Below, piece by piece: positions 34,840-47,390 of a stretch of DNA of 64,000 nt (positions within the stretch are counted from its first letter, which is position 1; each line of letters begins with the position of its first letter). The translations under genes and the position numbers were made by a program. The stretch is from Adiantum capillus-veneris. Lineage: Eukaryota > Streptophyta > Polypodiopsida > Polypodiales > Pteridaceae. The stretch covers positions 31,265,209 through 31,329,208 of the forward strand of contig CM043971.1 of NCBI GenBank assembly GCA_014529385.2, written 5' to 3'. The notes beneath the pieces are model-generated. The model was not told where the DNA came from. It was given only the letters and a program-made list of their open reading frames with translations, and searched no databases.

Positions 34840-35475
34840 GTCCGGCCTACGTAATAAGCTCTCTCTTCTTTGCTGTGGATTTCCAGACCTTTGTTCCTCC
34901 TCAAGACAAGGCCTTTTGATCTCACGAATAGGAGTAGGTTCTGGTTTCCTCTTCCCGGTATTGGTTAACTCTGGTTCAATAGGTTTTCCTACATCAAGGA
35001 CATCTGCAAAGTTGGTAAGACGAAGACTCTGGAGTCTAGTCTTCATAGGATTATGTAACCCTGACACGAATCGAGCTACCTTGACCTCTTGAGTCATCCC
35101 TGTTGGAGCATATTTGACGAGGGTTAAGAAATGCTGATAGTATGATTCTAGGTCTTTGGTTCATTGAGTACAATTAGGAAACTCATTCATACAGTTTGAA
35201 TGATAAACTTTGTTCTGATAGTTCTTCTTGAGCTGGGTTTTAAAATAATCCCAAGTTGCTGTATTAGGATCAACATTGTTTTTTGTGCAATGGTCTCTTC
35301 CACCAACGCTTGGTTGTTTTCTCTAGTTTAAACTTGGCAATAATAGCTTTTTTTACTACAGAAGAATGAGAAAAATTAAAGTAGTCATCCATGCACTCAA
35401 TCCAATCTTCAAGAACTTTGCCTTTCCTGCTAAAGTTTTTGGGTTGAGACTTGCAAAGCATAGCATCCATGTCTC
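34840..35475 (-). pseudogene. Ty3/gypsy gag fossil
   Basis: On the minus strand the frame reads W-I-E-C-M-D-D-Y-F, then AIIAKFKLEKTTKRWW, W-D-Y-F-K-T-Q-L-K-K, Y-Y-Q-H-F-L-T-L-V-K-Y-A, then EVKVARFVSGL and TRLQSLRL. This is the usual order of the Ty3/gypsy retrotransposon Gag domain (W..F...L, then a FxxGL near the end). Stops occur near 35278 and 35165. The downstream frame to 34627 shows no clear CCHC knuckle, and no pol is attached. Confidence 0.75.
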
Positions 35476-38400
35476 TATTAATGATGGTGTGTTGAGGAAA
35501 AATAGGTTCATTTGTGTTAGCAGCAACTACATTGTAACTTACTGCATCATATCAACCAAGGTCACACTTAGTACAATATTCTAGACCGCTCAAAGTCCTT
35601 TAAGTTAGATAAAAAATAGACGGTTGAGAATAAGATAAAAGAGAGAAGGAAAAAGAATAACAAATAAATTAAACCAATTTCTATATCACAAAACTTTGGA
35701 ATTCCAAAAAGTCTACAAAGTGTCTTGAAAGTTTTTAATAAATCCTAATAGCTTTGACATAATGCACCCGATAGTAGCCATTGTGACATCCTTCCACCAA
35801 TGGGCATAGCTATCCTATTCTTTGTGTATATCGGATGGGTGATCCCATTAATCACTTTTTATCTTTGTTTGAAACATCTCCTCATTAGCATGTGAATCAT
35901 ACCATTGTTGGGTAAGAGATCGATTAGTTACATGTACCCCCATTTGGCTGTGAACTATTGCCTTCTTGTAACCGAAGTAGTCGTCAAAGTAAGAAGATTC
36001 TTTGGAAACACATCCGGTGTGTCCCACCCATCATGGCTGTGTATATTCGCACAATCTGCAAGGCACTGGGGTCTGTTATATGTATTGTATGAAACTTTTA
36101 CATGGTGAGGATTGGGGATTGTGGAATTTCCAAACAAGCCAAAGAACAACGCACAAGGTACGGGGCTAAAGGAATGTTGGTCATTGGTATGGCATTGACG
36201 ATCCCATACATTGAACATGAAAATGTTGAAACATCCCGTAGCAATTTCTAAGGAAAGTATGTTCCTCGCTATCCATGTTTTTTTTATCGGTCGCAAGGTA
36301 AGTTCATAAACGTTTATGTACAACACTTGGTTAGTGACAATGATCTCCTTTCCTAACTTGGAATTGGATCCATTCGATACTTCCAATGGGCGAGGGTTTA
36401 TGTCTAGTTGGTCTAAACTCGGGGTTTTTTGCAGCGTAATGGTACGAAGCTCGGAATGTATTAGGTACAATACAATCCGTGGAAAGTAATCTTTTCTTCT
36501 CTTTTCCATTATGCGTGGTACTGACAATCCGTTGCACTTCCTCATGTTTGAAGATGCTCCTCCACCAAGAGTATATTTGTCCATATCCCTTGAGGTAAGA
36601 TGTTAGTCGTCTACACACACACCCTATCACTCAAGTTAGCTAGAATGATAAAACCAAGATCTAAACTCAAATAGTATGACTTCAAGAGTTATATCAAAAT
36701 CATATTTTTATAACCGTAAAAAATAAAAAAGATACATAGTGCCGTTGGAAAGATACATGAATACAAAAGGGTCCTATCAACCAGTTCTTGGTTCCTACAA
36801 CCAAGGTCCTATCCTTATATTTGCTCACATCTCAAGTTAGAAAGTTTAGAACTTCAACTTGTGCACTAAAATTCACGTCTTTTTTTTCGTACCATTCTCC
36901 TCCTCATGATACATCCATGGGTGGTATTGTATTAAAGCAATTTACATGAGCGTGCCGTTCATTTATATCATCTTTGTAGAAATATCTACTCGAATTCACT
37001 ACCATTGGATGCACTTAAGCAAAGTCACTAATAGATCTGGGCTTCTCGTAGTCCTCATCAAAGGTAATGGTGACATTGTGAGGATTGTATTTGAGAATGG
37101 GTCCATAGACTCTATTGAACAAGTTTTGGGTTACATACGAGAATCAATTTTACCACCATTTGATTTCTTTCAAACTCTGATTATGACCTTTTCACAGAAG
37201 CCGTATCTTTGGTTTATCATGAGGGCCTTCTTACTAAGAATGAGTTCTCGACTTGGTATGTCTAAAATCGAACACAGGTTAAGGTAAAGAATATATCCTT
37301 GTACTTTGACGTCGCCTTCTTGGATCTTTTCCTTGACCTAAAGCTGTGGATCGGTCATAAACCTATCAGGAACTTATGTCGGATGTTCAAGTTGGGCTTC
37401 AACATATATTTCCCATGCTATGTAAGTGTTCGGAACAAGGTAGTCTCTGGTTTCCTTTGAAGTTCGAAACACTTCAACTCCCCAATGGAAATTGAATTCG
37501 ACCACATCATTGAAAAAGACACTTTGTGAAAAATCACTTGGGAGTTCATCTAGACAATTAAGAAGATCCATCCCAAAAACAAGACAAGGAGAGAGAAAAC
37601 TTAGTACACATGTGAACCAAAACTGAGTCTATGTCTCTTTTATTCATCAAAATGTGATTTTTAAGATTCTATTATAACATTATGGATGTCTCTGAGCCAA
37701 CTCTCTAAATATTATTTTAACTCTCATGACAGGGTATTCTCTTAGACCTCCCACGCGACAACGTGGTCTATAGTTATCTTCTAGTTTTTCTTTCCCTATG
37801 ACAATTGCAAGAGCTTCAAACTTCTTAGCAACTTCGATAATTCTTAACATTTGGGAGCACATTGCCAAGTAGTAGAACATGTCTTCTAGGCCTAACCACA
37901 TCCTGAGTTGAAGTAGCTTGAGGCTGGCAAACCAGTATCTTGGACTATATCATCAATGTAGATAAAGAATTGACGGAAGGGTTCTCGGTGACGGGTAAGA
38001 TAACTACGGTCATTGCTCTTCTAACAATTGTTCTTCTTGGCATGCCAAAGACTTTGGTCCCGATTTCTAAGTAAAAGAGTTCCCTTGCATCTCTTGATAA
38101 CAGTGTTGCCATATTGTTGAACACTATTGCCAAAACCTTATTCCCCTGGCTAAAGCATCCAGACGTCACTTTGTGAACCATTTGTTACTACAAAACAAAC
38201 TTACCACTTCACTATAACTCAAACTAAATAATTTCATTCAAAGAAATTACAATGTCGTTGTTAAACACTTTACCACTTCACTATAACTCAAACCAAAAAC
38301 TTCCATTGAAGAAGACAAGTCAAGCATATACCACCAACCAACATCACTTAAATGCATCATGAATACAATATCCTTTCCCAAACAACATGCATAATGCTTG

Positions 38401-40880
38401 CACAATGCATAACTTACTCGATTGGTATGAGGCTTCATGCTATCCCCATATCCTTAAGCACATGTTTTGATACGTGGTGAGAGATACCCCTCCCCAGGGG
38501 TCTATGCACAAAATATATAATTTACACCTTTATACAATTTTCAATATACATCAGAGTTGCGAAAGAGTTTGCATAGGGAGGAGTTCTCAGCACCCGACCA
38601 AGCATAAAGTTTAGTCCATCAGCCGGTCTGCATCCAAAGGCACCTAGCGACTAGTGCTACCCCTAAATGGGTGTTATGAATGAAAGCGTACTCCATGGAA
38701 AATATAACATTTTGGAGGGTGAATATATGTGTACACCGCATTGCGGGAAGAGTGAGAGAGAGAGAGTATAGTGGAGGGTGAAATAGAGTGCACAGAGACA
38801 TGAGAGAATGAAAACACAGAATCTTTAAATGCCCCATCTAGATGAATCAGGCAACCATATATTAATGCAATGACAAAAAAAATCTGGGTATACCATAACA
38901 TCAAAAAAGAATATGACAAAATAACTAGCAGAGCACCGGACCCTGTGTAGGGATCGATCGGTCCACCCATCCACTTCTGCTCTATGGGACAAAGAGAATT
39001 TCACTTCGTCGGGAGTGAGCGAGAACACCTCCAATCTACCTGAGCCATACATAAGCTGAGGCCGCTTCGCCTCCCTCCATGAACACGAGCTCTGAAAGGA
39101 TCCCAAATACCAGTAGGTGGTAGGGTATCAACATCAATCATACCAATTTAGGTGCCACGCCTCGTTGATGCCCAACATCGGGTGTTTAAGCAAAGCCAAG
39201 GCAAAATCCCCGACGCGTTATGCGTGTAGGTCATTCAACCCCGATGCACTAACCGTGTATATGAGCATAACAAAAAAGAAGAAGATCTAGGAAACACCCC
39301 GGATCTAGCAAAGCCCCAGGTCAACGACCCTTTTATATAAGGCTAAGTGATCCTAGTCTATTAGCGACGCTGCCATGAGAAACATAACACGTGAGTCCAG
39401 TCACAATAGCACCTTCCATATCCACACATATGGCCCTTAAGACATGATATTTCTATGCATAAAATAAGTCTGAAGAGCAACTAAAATGATATAATAATCC
39501 ACTTTTGACAACATCTAATTATGCAAAGCTGATGCATCATATTTGCACTTCACCTCTCTAGAACATAGAGCTAGTTTTGACCTAGAAAGGTGGAAAGCAA
39601 GCATATGCATGCACATGAGTCATCCACATCTATCAGTAAGGTTCCATACACCACATGATATCATTACATCACCATAAACATGATGCAAAACAGCTCCGAC
39701 CATTAGGTCAACTATAAACCATAACTTCACACATATGCGAAAAACAACTTTTTGCCATTTTTTGGAGCATACATAGCATGCAATTGAAAGTGTTTGACCT
39801 CAAAAAAATGCATCAAGATTAGCTCTATAATATAGACTAATACTCTATCACATCACTTTACCCATTTAACACTCACACAACAAACGGTAACACAAAAGGA
39901 AAGCCACTTTATTCATATCTGCCTATGCGGTTCGGGTTGACTAACCATATGTCCTCACATGAGTTTATGGACATCTAATACTTGAAATCAACTCACCAAA
40001 ATAAACCATAAATTATAGATAAATAGCTCGATTAACTCATGATGTCATATGGTACTCCCCGTAGGAAGCACCCATACACGCGTAGGTAAACCCAGTTATG
40101 GAAAGATTAATAATTCCCATACCCAAGGTGATATCGGAGACCCAATACATTTATCATCAAGTTTTATCAAGCCTTATAATTGGCTAAGTGGGTTTTCCCA
40201 TCTGGGGAATCTATAGAGTGGTTCTCCAAGGAGCCTCGGGTCCAAAATTTTGACCGTGCAGTGGACAAGCATCTGTTTTTTGACCATATCTTTGAGCTCG
40301 TACATGATATTCACATGACACCCACGAGATAAAATGTTCTAAATTATGTGTTTTATCTTTGGTATAAGGGGTTCGGGCGGATTCATAACGGTTTGTGAGT
40401 TATGATCAAAACAATTTTCCTATTGCTTCTATGACTTGAAACGGAAAGCGCTTTTTATGCACGCACATGATCATAAACACATTGTGTGCATAAATTAGCG
40501 TTTTAAACATGATAAAAGAATCATGGGAAAACTTCATACATACTTAAAAAATTCATACATACACTCGTGTGTAAAAAACAATCATCGAGAGGGTGTCTAC
40601 TTAGAAAAACGACATAGAGGGAGATGACGATGGCTATGGAGTTTAGAGCTTCTCACTGTGCTTTAGAATTGATTAGCGGCTGTCGAAAGGCTTTTTGCTT
40701 TGTTGAAAGAGAGTGGTTATGAGAGTTACACAGAGGTATTCACCACGAGAGCTTTTGGAGAGTGCGTACACCGTGAAACGAGAGAGGAGATAGTAAGCAA
40801 GTAGTAGAGAGAGAGTATCCTTCTTTTTTTGTTGTTGTTCTTTTTCTTCTCATAAACAAGAGAGAAGAGCTTATGGATCT
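35476..40880. other. No recognisable gene (5.4 kb of worn repeat-like DNA)
   Basis: Contains a 209-codon minus-strand frame (35955-36584) and a plus-strand region (36945-37590) that reads as protein-like text if one frameshift is allowed. I recognise neither. A 24-bp word (ttaccacttcactataactc...) is repeated at 38201 and 38270. A short GA microsatellite lies near 38753. No splice structure or transposon signature found. Confidence 0.4.
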
Positions 40881-40886
40881 TACACA

Positions 40887-41690
40887 GAGGCTCCTCTTCC
40901 CGAGTCAAAAACTCCCATCAAAATTTCATATTATCGACTCTGAGCCACCCGGCTCCTGCCGCCTTCTGGTTTCACCATGGTCTTGAACAAGACGCCCAAA
41001 ATTTGGAAAATATCACATGCACCCACCTACTCGACATCAGCTCCCGATTTCAACTCACCGTATCCTGCCAACCGTGAGTCCAATTGACAAGCTTTCCCTT
41101 CCTCTTAGGTCCATACAATGCCCACGTCGCGTAAACCCCATCGAGCTCAAAAAAACCCTCAGATGTCACGCTTTCCAAAACGGGCACATTGGCATGGACC
41201 CGGCCCCTTGGAGACCTTTAAACCTTTGTAATTTGGCATCTAGAACTCAGATTATCGATCTAAAAAGACTGGTATGCTCCATAATTTGAGCTCTACACAT
41301 CCATACACTGAAACTGTCTCCAACCACTTGGCACCACCTGCCTTGCCCGTCCTAGATTTACATATATCTCTAGCTTCAGCTTTAGTATCTTGCACATTGT
41401 TGATTTGTTTGATAAGCCATCTAGACCTGCTCCTTCAACACTTCAAGCTCTACATTTCCACACAAATAGATTACTTAGTGATCCTCCTTCATTTTCCATC
41501 CCATCAAGCCCTTCTAGAGACGTTTTTGGCCTATAAACCACATCACTCATACACACCAGCTGCTACTACTTGTCTTCCTAGGATCTTTGTAGCTGCTACA
41601 GCCCTTTGCCATGCATCTTCTTGCGTACACATACCTGCTTGTTCCATCTTCTATGGTCCTCACACTTTTCCTGCACCATCATTGCCCACC
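40887..41690. repeat. Dispersed repeat segment, copy A
   Basis: Roughly 800 bp that is clearly similar by eye to 58490-58990 (copy B) and 59350-60150 (copy C). Shared landmarks: gagccacccggctc, gtccaattgacaa, ccataatttgagctctacac and aaccacttggcaccacctgc. The open frame 41274-41834 is paralleled by one in copy C and is repeat sequence, not a gene. Probably an LTR or UTR of a retrotransposon family. Confidence 0.7.
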
Positions 41691-42975
41691 CCCTATTTGA
41701 ACATTTATATTCAACCACACACATACTTTATTCTCCTAGCAACTGCAAACACGAACACATTGTTAGCAACCCAAAACCATATATACAATTTCATTTTTCC
41801 TACCAAGCCTCAAGTGGGTTGCCTCACCCCCTAGATCTCATAGTCTTTGCCTGGGTCAAATATCTACCATTGGTTCCTTTCACTCATCTGTAACTGCATA
41901 CCATAGTGCTGAACCCCAACACCTAGACCATCATGATCATAGGCCTCCCATAGCCTATCTTGATCACTCAAAGCATCTATCTGCATCCAAATCTTCAAAG
42001 AGAGCACCATCATGCTCACCAAGCACATTTGACATACTTGAAAACATATCTGACCCTCCCTTCCAACCAGAAAAATTGAAGGCCTCATCCAAGGACCCTT
42101 GTACCTGCTGGACCACCCATTGCACAACTATCTCTATCATCATACCCATCAATCAAGACTCACATACCTTCAAGGTAAGCAAAGTGATACCTTCAAGGGA
42201 AGCAAAGCTATCACTTGGAATTCTCCTTTGCCCACCACTAGACATGCCTGTTGCACTGGGATCTCCATCAGTTTTGAATCCATGCTCTCTTCTTCATCAA
42301 CAATGCACTTGATTTCAACATCATCAAGACCTTCTGCTTCAACCAACTTCTCTTTAAGGTCAATCTGCTCTACGTATTTTTCATCTTCAAATACTTGCAC
42401 CTCAATCACCTCTTCTATTGCTACATCATGTTCTACCAAAGTAGAGAGAAACTCTCTCCACACCGCATCGCCTTAATATGCATCAAGCATACCAACTTGC
42501 ATCGCTCCCTGCTCTTGACACATATACATCGTATTTCCAAGAACTTGCAAAAGATCAAAATCTTCAAACCTGGACTGGGTTGACTCTATTTCCTAGCTCG
42601 TATATGCATTCATAGAGATAGACTCACTCGGTTCAACCTCGTCTTCTATTTCTAGCTTAAGAATCTCTTCTACCTTCATAGCTTTGACTTGATTTGAAAA
42701 TCGCACCATCTACTCTCTAGCACTCTTCAAAGGAGACCTAGCAGCCATACCTTGATTTGGTAGCACTTCTCCTGCCTAGTCTAGAATCATCTTCACTTCT
42801 TACACAACTGGATCCACTCTTACTAGCATTCTTGGCATGAGAACTATCCCATCTCTCTACAACCACAAGACCCTTGGTTCGTCTTGTAAAGGTACTTACC
42901 TTTGTACCACCTTTGGCTTCACTTTCATTGCTTCAATCCGCCTTGATACCACCGCATTTGGAAAACTATGCCTCG
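41691..42975 (-). other. Worn retrotransposon interior
   Basis: Between repeat copy A and a Gag fossil on the minus strand. A 97-codon acidic frame (42170-42463, -) has no known motif. Probably part of the same element as the Gag at 42980-43500. Confidence 0.35.
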
Positions 42976-42979
42976 CATG

Positions 42980-43500
42980 TCACTTCTTAAGTATCTTCTT
43001 GGTCCGCCCTTTTGCTAGAGCCACCTCTTTGTCATATGACAACAAGTCATCCAAATCCACCTTGTCTTGCCTTTCTTCATGCAAGCAGCCCAAAAATTTT
43101 CTTATCTTAAAAAAATCCACATTTTTAGCAGTAGTTACCTTGATCAATTTCCCCAAAGGGCTTCCAATTCCCATGTGAACGCCTGATAATTGGCTTCCAA
43201 AATTTTCTTCAACCCATCGAGCTTTCCCTTTACCTCGTCTAGTTGCACATCTGCTATGAACTTTCTTTGAAAAGATGCTTCTAGGGATTCATGATCCGCC
43301 TTTTCTTTGTCAGGTAGTTCATCGAACCACCACTTTGCATTTCCATGAACTAGGAGTGGGAAAACTCGCACCGCACTGTCTTTTCTTGATACAATGCTTT
43401 CTAGCAGGAACAATCCATAGTCTTGTAGCCATACCCCCACGTCTTCAACCCTATTGAAAATCGGGAATCCTAACCATGCCATGCTTAGCAACACCTGCTC
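42980..43500 (-). pseudogene. Ty3/gypsy-type gag fossil
   Basis: On the minus strand: F-P-I-F-N-R-V-E-D-V-G-V-W-L, then RVFPLLVHGNAKWWFDELPD, then S-L-E-A-S-F-Q-R-K-F-I. The A-x-x-W-W...L followed by W/L-x-x-F-x-x-x-F pattern is typical of retrotransposon Gag. A second frame (42980-43174) continues it after a shift. No protease or RT is attached. C3 inserted about 265 bp to the right. Confidence 0.7.
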
Positions 43501-43759
43501 TTTAGATCTCGTATCTTCAACATCGACAAAACCACCATTTCAACTTCAAATAGGAGAATTAGTCAGGTCCTCAGTGATGGCATCAGAAGATGGAAAGTGG
43601 GAAAGGGGAACACACTTGGCACACAATCAACATGCCCCTCTATAGCCCAAGATACATACAACACCCCAATCCACTAGAGTTTACCTTCAAAACTCAACAA
43701 TCTTACATGCAAACCACTTTTTTCACACAACTGTATGCACACACTCAATGCGACACCAC

Positions 43760-43764
43760 AAACA
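43760..43764 (+). other. C3 target site duplication, left
   Basis: AAACA directly before the 5' LTR, identical to 56233-56237 after the last LTR copy. Confidence 0.85.
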
Positions 43765-43992
43765 TGTTACCATATACATGTGGTAGTAATGTGTGTAAAC
43801 ATACTTAGGACCGCCAAGGCATTTTTTCCCTCACTAGGAGGTTTTCCGCCAGTGCATTGTATATACGCCCATCACTCTAGGGCTATCTTATCTTTCCATT
43901 GCACACTAAGTAATATACTCTCCATTGTGTGCCTTGAGCTTCCCTCGTCTTCTCCAAGTTGTGTGTGTTTTCTTGCAGCCCTAATTCCAACA
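43765..43992 (+). repeat. C3 5' LTR
   Basis: 228 bp, TGTTACCATA...TTCCAACA, related to the C2 LTRs over its full length. Confidence 0.93.
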
Positions 43993-43994
43993 AT

Positions 43995-44005
43995 TGGTAT
44001 CATAG
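43995..44005 (+). other. C3 primer binding site
   Basis: tggtatcatag, one or two changes from the initiator Met-tRNA complement, just after the 5' LTR. Confidence 0.8.
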
Positions 44006-44192
44006 TAGGATGCATCCTCTTGGGCTTAGTCACCAATAGCTCTAGCACACACCTGCTCACTTTCCCTAATTTTTGTGAGTTTTAACAAGCGTGAGTAGGT
44101 TGAAAAATATTTGGAGAGAGCTTGTTGAGCTTAGTCTGCTCAGATTTTTTATTTGAGCTCATTTTGGCTTCCGTTTCCATTATAGGCAGTAC

Positions 44193-46403
44193 GAGGATAG
44201 ATTGGATGGGGACAACTACCCTATGTGGGCTTATATGATGCAACATGTCCTTGTGTCAAAGGGTGTCTAGAATATTGTGTAGGGAATTGATGTACATCCT
44301 AGTTCTGAGGATGTAGGTGATGTTGAGGATGTTGCAAGTTTTGGTGGCAGGGTTGTTGCTGCTCCCAGGTTTGTTTTGCCTACAACTGAGGAAGCTCGTT
44401 GGTATGTAAAAGATGCGCAAGCTCATGCATTGATTGTGTTGTCTGTGAAGTACACTATTACCCCTCACATTCGTTCAACAAAACCTACAAAACAGGCTTG
44501 GGATATTCTACTGGTCTTTATGCAAGTCGCAATGAGACTAAAATTGCATTATTGCATAAAGAGCTAGAGTTGAAGATTATGCATGAGAAAGATGACATGG
44601 ACACTTTCCTTGCTAGTGTCAAGGATACAAATGAGTAACTTATTTCTACAGGCGAAGTCATTTTTGATAGCTCCCTTGTGCAGACTATTCTTGATGCTTT
44701 GCCAGATTCTTACCAGACTTTTGCTAGTACTTGGAGACTCAAGACCCAAGGAAATCCAAAAGTTATCAAGTTTGACGCATTATGCACATTGCTATTGCAT
44801 CAGTCACTCAAAAAAAAAAAAGAACTAGACAAAATGTAGTTGAACATTCCTTTATTGCTGCTCAAAGAAAAGGTGGTAATAGTAATGTAGCCACTTCTCA
44901 TGGTTCTTCTATGAGTGGTAAATCACATGTTCCTAATGATTTTGCTGATGCCAGCAATTCGTTTGGAAATTCTGGTGATAAGGACAAAAAGAAGATGTGT
45001 TGGCATTATTGTAAAGCTAATGATCACTTGATCAAGAAGTGTCTTATGTTGAAGGCCAAAGAGGCTAAGAGGCCGGTTCCACTACAAATGCAGCTATTGT
45101 TGAGTCTTCTATGAAAGGAGACTGTGATGTTGATGTTGATGCAAAATGGGCTTTTAGTGCAGAGTGCTCTTATGATCCTACTGTCCATGATGCAGGTTTG
45201 TCAATTTCTACAGATGCTCATGTGTGCTACTTTGACTACGGTGCTACAAAGCACATTACCTCTCATCGTGATTTGTTTACCTCTCTTGAGGATGTCCCTC
45301 ATGGGAGTTCTATCACTTGTGCCAACAATGCCTCTTATTATGTTAAGGGAATTGGAAAGATTGTGCTGACTACTACAAATGGAAGTTCTTTCACACTTGT
45401 TGATGCACTTTATGTACTTGGGATCAAGAAGAATCTTTTGTCTGTATTTGCACTTGCTAGAATTGGACTTGTAGTCAAATTTGTGGATGATAGATGTACA
45501 ATACATGATCTCAGTTTCAATGATGAAATTATTGCATCTAGAATATTATGTCGTGGGCTTTATAAGCTCACTTTGTATGACAAGTGTGGGTAGAATTTTG
45601 CAAATGTAGTTGTGGATTCTAAGGCTATTTGAGATGCAAAACTTTGGCATGCATGGGTATTTCCACTTACAGCGAAGTCCGAAGCTTATATGTGCTTCAA
45701 ACAATTTTTGGCTTTGGATGAAAATGTCTTGAAATGTAATATGGGCACCCTCTGCTCTGATCGAGGGGGTAGTATATGTCTCATAAGTTTAATGCATTTT
45801 TGGCTATTAGTGGGATAAAACACCAATGTACAGTGCCTTATACGCCTCGACAAAATGGTGTTGGTGAGAGAAAAAAAAGTCACTTACAAAAATGACACAA
45901 TGTATGGTCAAAAGTCAAGCTTTGCCGCATTCGTTTTAGGTTGAGACTATTATGTGTGACACTTATGTACTTAACAAGTGTCCTACAAAAGCTTTGCAGT
46001 CTATGACTCTGTATGAAGCATGGCATGATGGAAAGCGTTTTATTGAGCACATGCATGTTTTTGGCTATTTGGCATATGCTTTAGTGCCACAAACACAGCG
46101 TAGGAAATTGAATGATAAGGCTGTCAAATGTATTTTTTGTTGGTTATAGTGTTGAAAGAAAAGATTATATATTTTATCATCTGAAAACGAAGTGTATCTT
46201 GGTCTCATGGGATGTTGTGCTTGTGGAAGATTCTCTTCAGCCCTTGATGTCATGTACTAGAGATAGTAATGTAAGCTCACATGACATTTATGACACTTTG
46301 TTGCCTCTTTTTAGTGGTGTAAGTTTGAATATAAATTCCAATGAGACAAATGTACAACCTATGGGGGTTTCTTAAAATGGTACAGATCACCCTATTGTTG
46401 ATG
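44193..46403 (+). pseudogene. C3 gag, protease and partial integrase
   Basis: Gag starts already inside the domain (EDRLDGDNYPMWAYMM); about 160 bp including the start codon are missing compared with C2. The CCHC knuckle survives as CWHYCKANDHLIKKC. Protease reads CYFDYGATKHIT, so the catalytic DSG has become DYG. The GAG-pre-integrase and first half of integrase are deleted: the frame jumps at ttggcatgcatgg (near 45650) to the middle of integrase. The NGVVER motif is damaged. Sequence stops at 46408, where E4 is inserted. Confidence 0.9.
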
Positions 46404-46408
46404 TAGAT
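46404..46408 (+). other. E4 target site duplication, left
   Basis: TAGAT, repeated exactly at 53763-53767. Confidence 0.92.
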
Positions 46409-47341
46409 TGTTATGGCGGTTACGCCGCTAGCGGAAGCTAAATAGCGAGAGCTCAACCAACAACAGAATTTGTCAGACGAGGAAGGAGCTTGACCCGCAG
46501 GCACATGGAAACAACTAGGTGGGTGTCAAATCACCTACTCGACCTTCTAATGACAATCACTACTAAGGAAATCAAATCTAAGTTCTAAAATACGCAAGTG
46601 ACTGAAATCCGTACTACGAACGAATGCTATACAAAACAGGATCTAGAATCATTGAATCGATCTCAAACTCAAGGGGAAGTCTATTCACTAGGTAAGAACA
46701 ACACCCTAAAGACTTGAACTGCAAAATCAACCTATAACCACTCCGTGCGGTAAACGCGTATGAAGACAGGCCGAAAAATACAGGTGATCGAAACTTGACC
46801 CCGATGGTACCAATGTGTAGCTCTACTCGTTGTGGTTCTATAGATATGCTTCACGCTCCATTCCGACACACGAGTTGGAAGAAAACTCACACCGAAGCTC
46901 GTAGGAACTTACCACACATAGAAGCCGATAGCGCGCACTCTTGGTATTTGTGCGTAGCTCTCGCCGTTGCTAACACAATGGCGGTGTCGCTTCTCCAATG
47001 GCGGCTCCGTAGCTCGCGTAGCAAGTAGATAAGACTCTCTCTCACTCTCTCTCAGACACAGTCACGGCGCTCAAAAACTCACTTTGATTAATAATCTCCT
47101 TTTTTTAGGTTACAAAAACTTTGGCTTATATACCTCAGCCTTGGAGGTGAGGACATCTCTAACTAATTACATCAACAAGTGAAATTACTTCAGGATTACA
47201 AGCTGGAAACTCAATTGAGTCCCGTTAATTAATGAATGGCTCAAATCAAAATTAATGTCGGAAAGACATTTATTACAATCAATGGTTACAAAATGATGAG
47301 TGTGAGCAAAAATGTGGGTGTAATCCTCTACTGGCTCAACA
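46409..47341 (-). repeat. E4 3' LTR
   Basis: 933 bp, TG...CA ends, adjoined on its right by the polypurine tract. Confidence 0.95.
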
Positions 47342-47353
47342 CTCCCCCCCTCC
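47342..47353 (-). other. E4 polypurine tract
   Basis: Minus strand GGAGGGGGGGAG directly before the TG of the 3' LTR. Confidence 0.88.
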
Positions 47354-47390
47354 GCGTTCATGTCGTCCCTGACATGACTTTTATGCTTGG

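Noticed and set aside
35955-36584. 209-codon minus-strand frame
   Set aside because: Open but without any motif, start context, splice signals or repeat in the window; coding not supported.
41274-41834. 186-codon plus-strand frame
   Set aside because: Paralleled in repeat copy C (59748-60158) with drift typical of non-coding repeats.
43144-43494. Host gene for the W-W-F-D-E-L protein
   Set aside because: Pattern fits retrotransposon Gag, with broken frames and repeats around it.
46795-47028. 77-codon frame, repeated at 53216-53449
   Set aside because: Inside the E4 LTRs, present twice only because the LTR is.
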